Of a stretch of 34,939 bases of DNA, positions 17,352 through 25,035 are shown piece by piece. How positions within the stretch are numbered: position 1 is the stretch's first letter; the number at the start of each line of letters is the position of its first letter. Origin of the DNA: Pirellula sp. (lineage in GTDB: Bacteria > Planctomycetota > Planctomycetia > Pirellulales > Pirellulaceae); contig JAIPFP010000035.1 in NCBI GenBank assembly GCA_021736575.1, positions 1-34,939 of the forward strand, read 5' to 3'. Position numbers and translations under genes: made by a program. The notes below the pieces were generated by a model. The model saw nothing but the letters and a program-made list of their open reading frames with translations. It did not search any database and was not told the origin of the DNA.

Positions 17352-17465
17352 TCTCGGGCACGGCGCCGGCAGACACGTTCCAAATGTACCCCATCTGGTT
17401 GGCTTGGATGTTTGTCTGGGAGCCGAGTAAATATTGACGCTCCGGCGTGTCAAAGCGGTGCGAGA
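17352..17465 (+). repeat. Longer dispersed repeat with REP-like palindrome, copy C
   Basis: This is a direct-orientation partner of copy B, sharing ATGTACCCCATCTGG, ATGTTTG.CTGGGAGCCGAG and the hairpin CGCTCCGG (17438-17445) / GCGGTGCG (17455-17462) around CGTGTCAAA. The surrounding stretch from 17226 to 17508 has no recognisable gene. Confidence 0.75.
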
Positions 17466-17508
17466 GCAAACGGCTGAACGATAGCCACAGGGTGACTTCA
17501 GTCGATTC

Positions 17509-19983
17509 TCATTTCTTCTCTAGCACCTCGAATTGAATTGAACCAGTGCTTAGGCTGACGTCGCTTTGGTTTGAACGGTCGTCCATTGTCCCGAACTGAA
17601 TCACCTTGGATTGTTTAAGCGAATACTGTCCTGCCGTAGGAGCGAGCCAGTTTGGTCGATCGGCCGCCGGGCCGAATGAATCTAACGTCGTATCCGTTTT
17701 GGGAGACTTTGGCAAAGCAAGCCCCAAACCAGGTTGGCGAAATGCCATCACTTCGCCCGGTTCAAGCATTTCGTAGAAACAGGAATGAAATCTTCGTCCA
17801 TCCAATGTTGGGTGCCATTCAAATTTCTCTATCGGCATCGATTTCCCGCCGGAATCCGTTAAATCAACGACATGAGAATCGAAGTCGTTGGCAACGGATA
17901 CGAAACGCGCTTCGTTACTTGCATTGCGAACGAACATTGCAAAGGGGATACGCTCCCCTTCTCGGAAACTTCGACGATCTGTGCCATGGCTAATGCCAAA
18001 CTGCAATCCTTGTTCTATGGTTCCCCACGCTGGCATCATTCGCTCCACGAAATCCAGCGACTGTTTGCCTTTCGCCTGTCCCGTCCATGTTGGATCCTCA
18101 AGCATGTTTTTCAGAACGATCGCAACTGGTTTTAGCTCGCCCACTTCGGGAACCGTGACTTCAGTTACACCGATGTAGCCTGGAACAACCAAGTACTTAC
18201 TCGGCGCTGGAGCGGATGCACGTTCGAATCCTTCTACCAACACAAAGTACTTTCCAGGTGAAACAAGGTCCGTTGTAAATGAACCGTCTTCGCCACATAG
18301 GTTGTGCGAAGTCGCGTCCCGAAAACGCCAAATGGAATCATCGATTGCCTTGCAAACCCAAACTTGAACGTGCTTCAAATGAATTTCGTTTCGATTGACG
18401 ACTTGCCCGACGATATGTCTCCCCGACGGGCGAGTAATATCAACTAACCGAGCATCTCCTCTTTTGAGATGTATGGTGTTTTGATCCAAAACGTTACGAC
18501 CATACTGCCCAGCGTTAGCGATTCGACAAAGGTGGTATTCTCCAGGATGAAGAGCAGTAAGCACTATCTCCGATCCATTTTTTACCTTGCTGATTCTTGC
18601 TTTTTTTCCGTAGAACTCATCGCTGGTTGCGATAAAGGTTTTTCTCTCAACATCAAAAACAAGTACTTGAGCAGTGTCTTCTGCTCCTTCAATCTTGTAC
18701 CTGATGGTTAACTGTGCCGTGGTCCCCTCAATCTCTTTCGGGGCCTTATTGGCCTCATCGATAGACTGTAATTCCATCCGTTGGACCGGTAGGCCATGCA
18801 TTGTGACGCTCTGCTTCGGTCGCAATAAACTGGAGTTCCAGATTTGCTCAACGATAGGCCACACTGCGGCAATCAGAACAGGTAGCACAACAAATATCGA
18901 GACAATTCGCGATGATGAGGCACGACGAATTTCAGGGGAATTCATCATGCGTTCTACACGCATTTCAAAACTGCTGGAGCGAACTCCGAATACGGAAAGT
19001 GCAAATGACTGTTCTTTGGGGCGTACAGAACACAGCGTAGCTACTTGCAAAAGGGCCTCCGCGTATCTCATCGGTTGCAAGCCAGATGCAACAACCAAGT
19101 CGTCGCAACACAACTCGCGTTCGAAGGTCATGCGCCGACTTAAGTACCAAACACCTGGATGGAAGAAAAGGAATGACTCGATCAGTCGTTGAAGCAGATT
19201 GAACCAAAGATCGTAACGACGGATATGTGCTAATTCATGACTGATAATCGCTGCGAAATCTTGCGGAACAATTCCAGTGGCAATCGAAGCCGGTAACAAA
19301 ATCATGGGACGCAATAGTCCTACCACGATTGGTACTTGGATGCGATGGCTGTAAGCAACTATCGGAGCATTGAATACTCCAATCGCCCGTGAACGGTCAA
19401 CTAGGATGGCAATCTTTGCCGGATCCGCAAGTGCCCTGGTTGCGATTCGCAATCGACCGCTACCGACAATCGCAGTCCCAAGTCTCAGCAAGAATACCAA
19501 GACGCAGATCGCATAGATGCAGAACAGACCTCCCGAGAATTCTGCCAAAACAAATTTGAGTTTTTCTTGGACGAACAAGAGGATTTTGTCCCCTTGAGAG
19601 ACCGAAACCGACGGCTCCGGCTTCGAGTTTGGAAACCTTGGTTCGAGGTAACTTTGAGGAACTAACGTCCTCGTTGCATCCGTAGTCGCACGAGCCGAGT
19701 TGCTGCCTAAGTGTTCTGAAATCTCCGCACTCTGTCGATAAGGATTCTCCCATGGTGGCGAGGTCTTTAAGAATGTAATTGCGATGCAAAGTGGGCAGGC
19801 AAAGAGCCCTATTGCGCTAACCCAATACTTGGCCGACGCCGACTCATTTCCAAGGAATGCAGTTGCAACTTTAGCTGCAATTGCCAGCAATGCCCCTTGC
19901 CATACGAAGTGGAACAAGACAAATACGCAACGTAATGAAAAGTCGTTGGTCATGGTTGTCCAAATTTCTACCGTTGAATCCAT
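17509..19983 (-). CDS. BlaR1/MecR1-like M56 membrane metallopeptidase with long C-terminal sensor-like region
   Basis: An 824-residue membrane protein. The N-terminal part has helices near 16-42, 53-72, 148-175 and 353-375. Between the third and fourth lies the M56 zinc site, HELAHIRRYD with the HExxH at about 249-253 and a downstream Glu in ERELCCDD near 288. In BlaR1/MecR1 this domain transmits a signal that relieves the BlaI/MecI repressor, whose gene lies directly upstream here. Instead of the penicillin-binding sensor, the C-terminal half carries two beta-sandwich-like stretches resembling carboxypeptidase-regulatory or DUF-type domains (HPGEYHLCRI, SPGKYFVLVEG) and a last module with ERIPFAMFVRNASNEA. 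The ATG overlaps the repressor stop as TAATG (19985-19981), with AAGGAGC about 10 nt upstream, so the two genes are translationally coupled. The signal sensed is unknown; no beta-lactamase gene is in the window. Confidence 0.85.
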   Translation of the reverse strand: MDSTVEIWTTMTNDFSLRCVFVLFHFVWQGALLAIAAKVATAFLGNESASAKYWVSAIGLFACPLCIAITFLKTSPPWENPYRQSAEISEHLGSNSARATTDATRTLVPQSYLEPRFPNSKPEPSVSVSQGDKILLFVQEKLKFVLAEFSGGLFCIYAICVLVFLLRLGTAIVGSGRLRIATRALADPAKIAILVDRSRAIGVFNAPIVAYSHRIQVPIVVGLLRPMILLPASIATGIVPQDFAAIISHELAHIRRYDLWFNLLQRLIESFLFFHPGVWYLSRRMTFERELCCDDLVVASGLQPMRYAEALLQVATLCSVRPKEQSFALSVFGVRSSSFEMRVERMMNSPEIRRASSSRIVSIFVVLPVLIAAVWPIVEQIWNSSLLRPKQSVTMHGLPVQRMELQSIDEANKAPKEIEGTTAQLTIRYKIEGAEDTAQVLVFDVERKTFIATSDEFYGKKARISKVKNGSEIVLTALHPGEYHLCRIANAGQYGRNVLDQNTIHLKRGDARLVDITRPSGRHIVGQVVNRNEIHLKHVQVWVCKAIDDSIWRFRDATSHNLCGEDGSFTTDLVSPGKYFVLVEGFERASAPAPSKYLVVPGYIGVTEVTVPEVGELKPVAIVLKNMLEDPTWTGQAKGKQSLDFVERMMPAWGTIEQGLQFGISHGTDRRSFREGERIPFAMFVRNASNEARFVSVANDFDSHVVDLTDSGGKSMPIEKFEWHPTLDGRRFHSCFYEMLEPGEVMAFRQPGLGLALPKSPKTDTTLDSFGPAADRPNWLAPTAGQYSLKQSKVIQFGTMDDRSNQSDVSLSTGSIQFEVLEKK

Positions 19984-20384
19984 TATTTTTTTTGCTCCTT
20001 TAACTTCTGATCGAGTAAGCGTCGAAGACGTTTGATGGCGTTTTCGTCCAATTCAGCCTCCTTGAAAAGGCTTTGAGCAACGGCCTCTACTGAACCATCG
20101 AAGACACGATCGACGAATTCTACGAGCATTCCTTTCGCTACAACTTGATCCGTCAGTAGGGGAATAAAACGAAGCGACTTCCCTTCCACTGGCACAAGTT
20201 GCTTTAGTTGCAATTTTTGCACCATTTTTTGGAGAGTCGTTATGACGGAAGTATGCGCGAGATCACGACCGCTTTTGGCTAGCTGATCTCTAATTTCGCT
20301 GGCAATTAGAGGCGACTCGACCCAAAGTACTTTAAGAATTTTCAGCTCAAGCTCGGTTGGCTGCTGCGGTTTCACTTTACCCAT
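19983..20384 (-). CDS. blaI: BlaI/MecI/CopY-family winged-helix repressor
   Basis: A 133-residue repressor. The N-terminal winged helix is typical of the BlaI/MecI family (PTELELKILKVLWVESP, IRDQLAKSG, TSVITTLQKMVQKLQL, RFIPLLT), followed by a C-terminal dimerisation and protease-sensitive helical region (MLVEFVDRVFDGSVEAVAQS). In this family the dimer binds dyad operators and is inactivated through a partner BlaR1-type protease, encoded immediately downstream with overlapping stop/start codons. The start is ATG 20384 with GGAG about 8 nt upstream. Two matching dyads lie directly upstream, suggesting autoregulation. Confidence 0.92.
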   Translation of the reverse strand: MGKVKPQQPTELELKILKVLWVESPLIASEIRDQLAKSGRDLAHTSVITTLQKMVQKLQLKQLVPVEGKSLRFIPLLTDQVVAKGMLVEFVDRVFDGSVEAVAQSLFKEAELDENAIKRLRRLLDQKLKEQKK

Positions 20385-20411
20385 TGCAAGGTCTCCAAAG
20401 TCAACTCTATT

Positions 20412-20477
20412 TTCTACTGCTATAGAAATTAGCGACTGCGTAATCCTGCGTCAATTGCAAATTCTATTGGCGTAGAA
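20412..20477 (-). promoter_or_regulatory. Two identically spaced TTCTA-N6-TAGAA dyads, likely BlaI operators, over the blaI promoter
   Basis: TTCTA (20412-20416) ... TAGAA (20423-20427) and TTCTA (20462-20466) ... TAGAA (20473-20477) are the same 16-bp dyad with exactly 50 bp between equivalent positions. They lie 28-93 bp upstream of the blaI start. On the minus strand a TTGACG lies between them, with TAATTT 17 bp downstream, a plausible -35/-10 pair whose -10 end abuts the proximal dyad. Two operators around a promoter is the arrangement expected for an autoregulated BlaI-type operon. Confidence 0.65.
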
Positions 20478-20557
20478 ATGCGAGAAAGATTTTGCTTTAG
20501 CGGTCAACACTTCTGACTGGAAATGCCAACGCGTTGTGAGTTTTGGCGTGTGGATTG

Positions 20558-20583
20558 GCTCCGGCGTGTCAAACCGGTTCGAG
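20558..20583. repeat. REP-like palindrome, copy D
   Basis: GCTCCGG (20558-20564), loop CGTGTCAAA, CCGGTTCGAG (20574-20583). It lies in the gap between the PIN toxin gene and the blaI operators. No gene is seen in the rest of this gap. Confidence 0.7.
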
Positions 20584-20710
20584 TTCGTGGTTGAGACTAG
20601 CCGAGCTACTTCAGAATGGTTGCGACCTCAAATTCGCTTCAATCATCATTGAACTTTGGTTGGAGGAAAGTCGTTACGTGCGGCAGGCTTCTTGCGGTCA
20701 CACCGATTCA

Positions 20711-21181
20711 TTACTTTTTTCGCAAAAAGGTCAGCATCTCGAAAGGGTCGACGATTTTGAATTGCCAGTCCAGCTTTTCAAAAATCTGTAATAGCGGGCT
20801 CTCCTTCTCTCTCAAGTCAAGAAGGTCTTTGTCACGAGTCACGAGAAAGTCAGCCTTCGTTGCAATCGCCAGATCGACGTATTTAGCATCCTTAGGATCG
20901 CGTTCAAGAACAAAGACATTGGCAATGTTTACGTAGTACACTGAGCAAGCCTGAATTCGGTCAAGAAAGTCTTGAACGGCAGAGATCGAGAGCGATGGAA
21001 ACTTGCGTTGAAGACTTGGGCGAGTTAAGACTTCTCGTAATTCTTCAATACAAGCGTCCGAAACCAAAAGTTCAAGTGCGCCAACTTCGACAAGCTCAAG
21101 GAGCGCTGCAGCAGGTCCCATGGGCCTAGCTGCTGCTTGAAGAAAGATCATGCAGTCAAAAACGACTCTTGGCCTTTCCAA
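20711..21181 (-). CDS. PIN-domain ribonuclease toxin (putative type II TA toxin)
   Basis: A 156-residue PIN protein. Its likely metal ligands are Asp9 (RVVFDC), Glu46/47 (CIEELREVL), the cluster DPKDAKYVDLAIA (Asp95, Asp98, Asp103) and TRDKDLLDL (Asp117, Asp119). PIN toxins of this group cleave RNA and are neutralised by the gene product encoded just upstream. The start must be the TTG at 21181: the antitoxin TAA is directly before it in the same frame, and any later ATG would remove Asp9. An AAGGA ribosome site lies about 8 nt upstream, at the end of the antitoxin gene. The target RNA is unknown. Confidence 0.85.
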   Translation of the reverse strand: MERPRVVFDCMIFLQAAARPMGPAAALLELVEVGALELLVSDACIEELREVLTRPSLQRKFPSLSISAVQDFLDRIQACSVYYVNIANVFVLERDPKDAKYVDLAIATKADFLVTRDKDLLDLREKESPLLQIFEKLDWQFKIVDPFEMLTFLRKK

Positions 21182-21436
21182 TTACTTTGATCCTTGTTTG
21201 GCATCGTGCACTTCGTTACGTGCTGCTTCGAAAAGTTCATCAAGCTTAGCATCGGATACATCCGAACTGGCGACTTGCTCACGGAACGGAGCCAAGATTT
21301 CAGCGAACGTCCGGCCTCCGATGACGCCCTTACGAATCAATTCTGCGGCATAGGACTCTACCGATTGCCCTCGCAAAGCAGCTTGCTCTGCAAGAATCCG
21401 TTCAGTTCCATCGGGAATATTGACGCTTATAACCAC
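21182..21436 (-). CDS. Antitoxin of the PIN toxin (RHH/CopG-like N-terminus)
   Basis: An 84-residue protein encoded directly upstream of the PIN toxin in the same frame, with no intergenic base. The N-terminus has a strand-helix pattern (VISVNIPDGTERILAEQAAL, then SVESYAAELIRKGV) as in ribbon-helix-helix antitoxins. The C-terminal half is an acidic helical segment (DVSDAKLDELFEAARNEV) suited to wrapping the toxin. It starts with GTG 21436, with AGAGG about 6 nt upstream. The assignment rests on position plus pattern; the family is not named with certainty. Confidence 0.75.
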   Translation of the reverse strand: MVISVNIPDGTERILAEQAALRGQSVESYAAELIRKGVIGGRTFAEILAPFREQVASSDVSDAKLDELFEAARNEVHDAKQGSK

Positions 21437-21989
21437 GGTCGCCTCTTAACTCATTTATTCAAAGTCAGCCAGGATTTCAACCCATCCGCCCCATTGTACC
21501 CCTTCTTGCCATTAACCGCCAAACAGAAAGATTAGCTTTGGTATTCAAGTCAGATCGGAAAGGCCCGTTCGGCCGCGCTTAAGGGAGTGTCTCGCATACG
21601 CGTTTAAGTTAGTGTTCGACGAAAAGACCGAATTCCAACTCGCTCCGGTCACCCAAACCGGAGCGCGTTGGCTTGTCGAACAAGTCTCCCGGTGACTGTC
21701 CAATTGGAAGTAGTTGCCACTACCGATCTGGCTTCCGTGCCAGACTGTCCTTACAGTCCACTTGATCGTTTTGGCGGTATTGAAAATATCAATAACTCAG
21801 GGCTAGCGTTTCAGGCGCATCAGGCTCAATTCGAAAACTAGCAACTTGAACAAGCGACCAATCTGTGATATTCCAGCCAGTGAATCGGTGTTGAATCACC
21901 AAACGTCAGATTTTGATAACGCTGTTTCTTGGTAAACCATTGGCATTGTGCCAACTGGCAACTGGCTAAGAGAGACAACGCTGGCGTTT
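21437..21989. other. Gap with several hairpins between the TA pair and queG
   Basis: This 553-bp stretch has no recognisable gene. Besides repeat copy E it has TCTGGC (21727-21732) pairing with GCCAGA (21739-21744), and TTGGCA (21940-21945) pairing with TGCCAA (21949-21954). The last lies about 36 nt downstream of the queG stop and could be part of its terminator, although no strong T-run follows. Confidence 0.4.
21614..21681. repeat. REP-like palindrome, copy E, with nested outer inverted repeats
   Basis: The core CGCTCCGGT (21641-21649) / ACCGGAGCG (21657-21665) is perfect. It is flanked by CAAC (21636-21639) / GTTG (21667-21670) and by GTTCGAC (21614-21620) / GTCGAAC (21675-21681). The loop differs from copies A to D, but the stem is the same family. 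Confidence 0.7.
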
Positions 21990-23156
21990 CTACTCGGGTA
22001 GAGCGTCTTCGGTAAATTTGGCCTCATCAGCCAAACTAAGCCTAGGGGAGCCAGGATTCTTATTCCCGTCCAGTTTCCTTAGACACCATATGCTAGTGCG
22101 GACCAAGACTTGGTCCTCAGACGTCGCGAAGCGTTCCACATGCATTCGCAAATCTTGTCGGTTGGTATTGCCTGCTGCGATCATTGCATTGCGTTGCATG
22201 CCCGGTAGTCTGGTCCTCCAAAACGGTGTCTTGCGATAGAGTTCTCGAAAGGTCTGCTCATCCATGCTCAACCAATGCTCTAGCGAGGTCTTCGTTTTCA
22301 TGTCGATCGGCTTTAACTCAGGTGCGATTTCTGGCTGGCGTTTTCGGTTCCAAGGGCAAACGATTTGGCATTCATCGCACCCAAAGATCCAATCGGCCAT
22401 TTGATCGCTTAGCTCGGGGGCTATCTCACCTCGATATTCGATCGTCAAGTAACTAATGCAACGCGATGCATTCAAAACGCGAGGGGCGACGAAGGCAGAA
22501 GTTGGGCATGCATCCAAGCACGCCGTACAAGTTCCGCAGTGGTCGGCAACAAACGGGTCATCTGCCGCAAGCTCAACGTCCGTCAACAAGGCAGCCAGAA
22601 ACATGTAGCTTCCAAGTTCACGGTTGAGCAACAAGGTGTTCTTGCCGATCCAACCTAACCCCGCCATCTGAGCAAAGTCGCGTTCCATCAAGGGCGCGGT
22701 ATCGACCACCCCGCGGTTCTTCGAGCCGGGATACATGCTTTCCAAAAGCGAAGACAGTTGATTGAGACGGTGCCGCAAAAGATCGTGATAGTCTAATTGT
22801 CCGCTCGCATAATTTCCCAATTTGCTTTCTGCCGCAAACGTCACAACCGTCTCGATGCCGCCGCACTCTTGCTCGTCGAATCGAATAGCTTTGCTCGGCA
22901 TCGTGCTCGGATTCGGTGCGTAAGGCATTGCGAGCATGACGACGCTTTTGCAACCCGCGAGTACCGAATTTGGATGCTCATACGCGCTCGTGCGTTTTTG
23001 GATATAAGACATCGTTCCTGCATAGCCTCGTTTGAGCCACTCGATGAGCCGATCGAAACCCGGCGATGGCTGTGCTTGGACGATTCCAAACAGGCTGAAA
23101 CCCAATTGAGAGGCGTTGCGTTGCAATTGGTCGCGTGCAAGCTTGGAAGCGATCAT
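21990..23156 (-). CDS. queG: Epoxyqueuosine reductase QueG
   Basis: Cobalamin- and iron-sulfur-dependent reductase for the last step of queuosine tRNA modification. The 388-residue protein has the cobalamin-binding N-terminal domain, the segment DTAPLMERDFAQMAGLGWIG that includes the family's conserved Asp, and two 4Fe-4S clusters, CGTCTACLDACPT near 205-217 and CDECQIVCPWN near 257-267, followed by the C-terminal HEAT-like tail. Length and motif order fit the family. The ATG at 23156 is 6 bp after the stop of the DCC-family gene, so the two are probably co-transcribed. Confidence 0.96.
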   Translation of the reverse strand: MIASKLARDQLQRNASQLGFSLFGIVQAQPSPGFDRLIEWLKRGYAGTMSYIQKRTSAYEHPNSVLAGCKSVVMLAMPYAPNPSTMPSKAIRFDEQECGGIETVVTFAAESKLGNYASGQLDYHDLLRHRLNQLSSLLESMYPGSKNRGVVDTAPLMERDFAQMAGLGWIGKNTLLLNRELGSYMFLAALLTDVELAADDPFVADHCGTCTACLDACPTSAFVAPRVLNASRCISYLTIEYRGEIAPELSDQMADWIFGCDECQIVCPWNRKRQPEIAPELKPIDMKTKTSLEHWLSMDEQTFRELYRKTPFWRTRLPGMQRNAMIAAGNTNRQDLRMHVERFATSEDQVLVRTSIWCLRKLDGNKNPGSPRLSLADEAKFTEDALPE

Positions 23157-23162
23157 GAGGAT

Positions 23163-23597
23163 CTACAAAACCGAAGGTGGTTTGGTGGAAACAGCCTCAT
23201 CATGATGATGCAGTGAGCATGTTCCCCCTTCGTCGCAATTGCGACCTGCTAGTTGATAACGGCGTTTAGCAACTTGGCGGTAAAGAAATTGCCATAAAGG
23301 CATTGAACCTGGGATGTGCAGAATAGGAGCGATTGGCCAGAGGATGGGTAGCAACCGACTAAGATAACGAACGGCGAATGCGCCTCCGTATTGCTTTCCT
23401 TGAGTCGTAACAATCCACATTTGATCCATCAACTGCTCAAAGGTTAACCAGGGGAATCTTTCCGCAACTTCGGGAGAATGGAGCGACATGAATACCAATC
23501 GATCGCGACCATCCAGCCGCCGCAATATGCCGATTTGAGACCGGCAAAAATTGCATTGACCATCGAAAAGCACGACATCTTTTGGGAAACCATTCAT
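23163..23597 (-). CDS. DCC-family thiol-disulfide oxidoreductase-like protein (DUF393)
   Basis: A 144-residue protein with the defining DxxCxxC motif near the N-terminus (VLFDGQCNFCRSQI), followed by LRRLDGRDRLVFMSLHSP and GGAFAVRYLSRLLP, the usual DCC1-like/DUF393 pattern. The fold is thioredoxin-like; the physiological substrate is not established for the family. The C-terminal tail (RNCDEGGTCSLHHHDEA) contributes extra Cys and His residues and might bind metal. The gene is 6 bp upstream of queG and about 160 bp downstream of lgt. Confidence 0.88.
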   Translation of the reverse strand: MNGFPKDVVLFDGQCNFCRSQIGILRRLDGRDRLVFMSLHSPEVAERFPWLTFEQLMDQMWIVTTQGKQYGGAFAVRYLSRLLPILWPIAPILHIPGSMPLWQFLYRQVAKRRYQLAGRNCDEGGTCSLHHHDEAVSTKPPSVL

Positions 23598-23734
23598 GGC
23601 AGACAGCAGTTCGTTCGGATTATGTTGCGAATTTGCGACCCACTACTACCCGTCATCTTAGTTGAGTGTTCACCAATCTGACTACCTCAAAAGGCCATTC
23701 CTTGGCTCCACTGCCATTATGCCTCATCTTTACC

Positions 23735-23760
23735 CACGGGCAGTCTACACGGGCAGTCTA
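23735..23760. repeat. 13-bp tandem duplication at the 3' end of lgt
   Basis: CACGGGCAGTCTA occurs twice head to tail (23735-23747 and 23748-23760). The second copy contains the lgt stop codon (TAG on the minus strand). Confidence 0.85.
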
Positions 23761-25035
23761 AACTGCGGGAACTGGTCGACTTCGGTGACGTTGCACACGG
23801 ACAACAATCGCAACTCCAAGAAGTATTGCGGCTAAACTTATCCATTGTGCGATGCTCAATGAAGTTCCAAACTGACCTGCTTCGTCGACTCGAATCCACT
23901 CCTCCATGTTTCTGAGAACGCCATACCATATCAATCCCATTCCGAAAACAAAACCGGTTTTTTTGACGTTCTCGGCCAACAGGAGCGTCCAACAACACAG
24001 CAACAACCCACTCACGGCTGCATAGATTTGGGATGGATGGACCGGTAATGAGTTTCGAGGAACATCGATCGATGCAACATCGATTCGACGACCATCGATT
24101 CCCACCGTCGCTTCAAACACCGGATGTGCGTAGGGCTCGCTCGGAGTCATACCATCCACCTGTTTTTCAGCCACAAAGGCGATTTTTTCGCCTGGAACCA
24201 CGTTGTTTGCCGACGCCCAACTATTCGGTAGTACTCGCCGTATAGGCTGAGGGTCGGTTGCTGACGGCTCCTTGTCTGTAACCATCCCGAGAAGCTTCCC
24301 CGACCTCAATTGATCCACATACGCAGGCGAGCCTGACGGAAACTCAATCGCAGGAAGCGACTGCTCGCAGATGCCGCCATAGCAACAGCCATTGAGCAAA
24401 CAGCCGATCCGCCCAAACGCGAGACCGATAAAGAAAGCAGGTGTCACGGAATCTGCGATAGGCAAAAGGGGTAAACGATGTTTTCGGGCCCAGAGTACAA
24501 TCGCAATCAATCCACCGATAACACCGCCGTAGACCACGAGCCCCCCCTCGGTCACCTTCAACGAGGTCCAGAGCTTTGCTGCAATGGTATCGCCATCCAG
24601 CTCGTTCCATTTTTGCACAACGTAAAACAATCTCGCTCCCACCAGTCCAGCCACAACCACCCAGGTCGCGAGCGAGAAGAAAGCTTCTTGCGAGACTCCC
24701 ACTTGTTTGCAGCGATATAGTGCGATCGAAACGGCACTTAAAACCCCCAGCATCAACATGACGCCGTAACCCCGGACAGGCAAGCCCACGATCCAACCCG
24801 ATGCAGTTCCATCCGGAATGCGGGTCTCAATTTGGGGGAGCAAAAACGCGACCACACCCGCAGCCACAAGCCAAACGACACCTTGTTCCTCTAGCAGTTT
24901 CGCGATCGTTTGCGTCTTGCTCGCAGTCAACAGGAATCCGACAGCGACCATAATCAACACGCCGAGGACCCAACCAAAACCGAGTACGGGAATCCCAAGT
25001 AGCTCGTGGGGTAAATAGAAAAGTGTTTGTCGCAC
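23758..25035 (-). CDS. lgt: Prolipoprotein diacylglyceryl transferase, expanded form
   Basis: Inner-membrane enzyme that attaches diacylglycerol to the lipobox cysteine of prolipoproteins. At 425 residues it is longer than the usual 260-300. Family landmarks are PVRGYG (86-91), TEGGLVVYGGVIGG (162-175), GRIGCLLNGCCYGG (208-221), HPSQIYA (333-339) and the C-terminal MEEWIRVDE. Two features are odd. The conserved His of the HGG motif (His103 in E. coli, as I recall) is Tyr169 here. About 110 residues (222-330), probably periplasmic, are inserted between the Lgt signature and HPSQIYA. The GTG start overlaps the panC stop as TAGTG (25037-25033), indicating translational coupling. Other bacterial groups also show substitutions, so activity is likely but not shown. 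Confidence 0.93.
   Translation of the reverse strand: MRQTLFYLPHELLGIPVLGFGWVLGVLIMVAVGFLLTASKTQTIAKLLEEQGVVWLVAAGVVAFLLPQIETRIPDGTASGWIVGLPVRGYGVMLMLGVLSAVSIALYRCKQVGVSQEAFFSLATWVVVAGLVGARLFYVVQKWNELDGDTIAAKLWTSLKVTEGGLVVYGGVIGGLIAIVLWARKHRLPLLPIADSVTPAFFIGLAFGRIGCLLNGCCYGGICEQSLPAIEFPSGSPAYVDQLRSGKLLGMVTDKEPSATDPQPIRRVLPNSWASANNVVPGEKIAFVAEKQVDGMTPSEPYAHPVFEATVGIDGRRIDVASIDVPRNSLPVHPSQIYAAVSGLLLCCWTLLLAENVKKTGFVFGMGLIWYGVLRNMEEWIRVDEAGQFGTSLSIAQWISLAAILLGVAIVVRVQRHRSRPVPAV

Noticed and set aside
14160..21681. Dispersed palindromes considered as a CRISPR array
   Set aside because: The copies are kilobases apart, without regular spacers or cas genes.
13368..21681. Accessory region considered as an integrative element
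   Set aside because: No integrase, transposase, tRNA target or attachment duplication was found, so only an accessory character is claimed.
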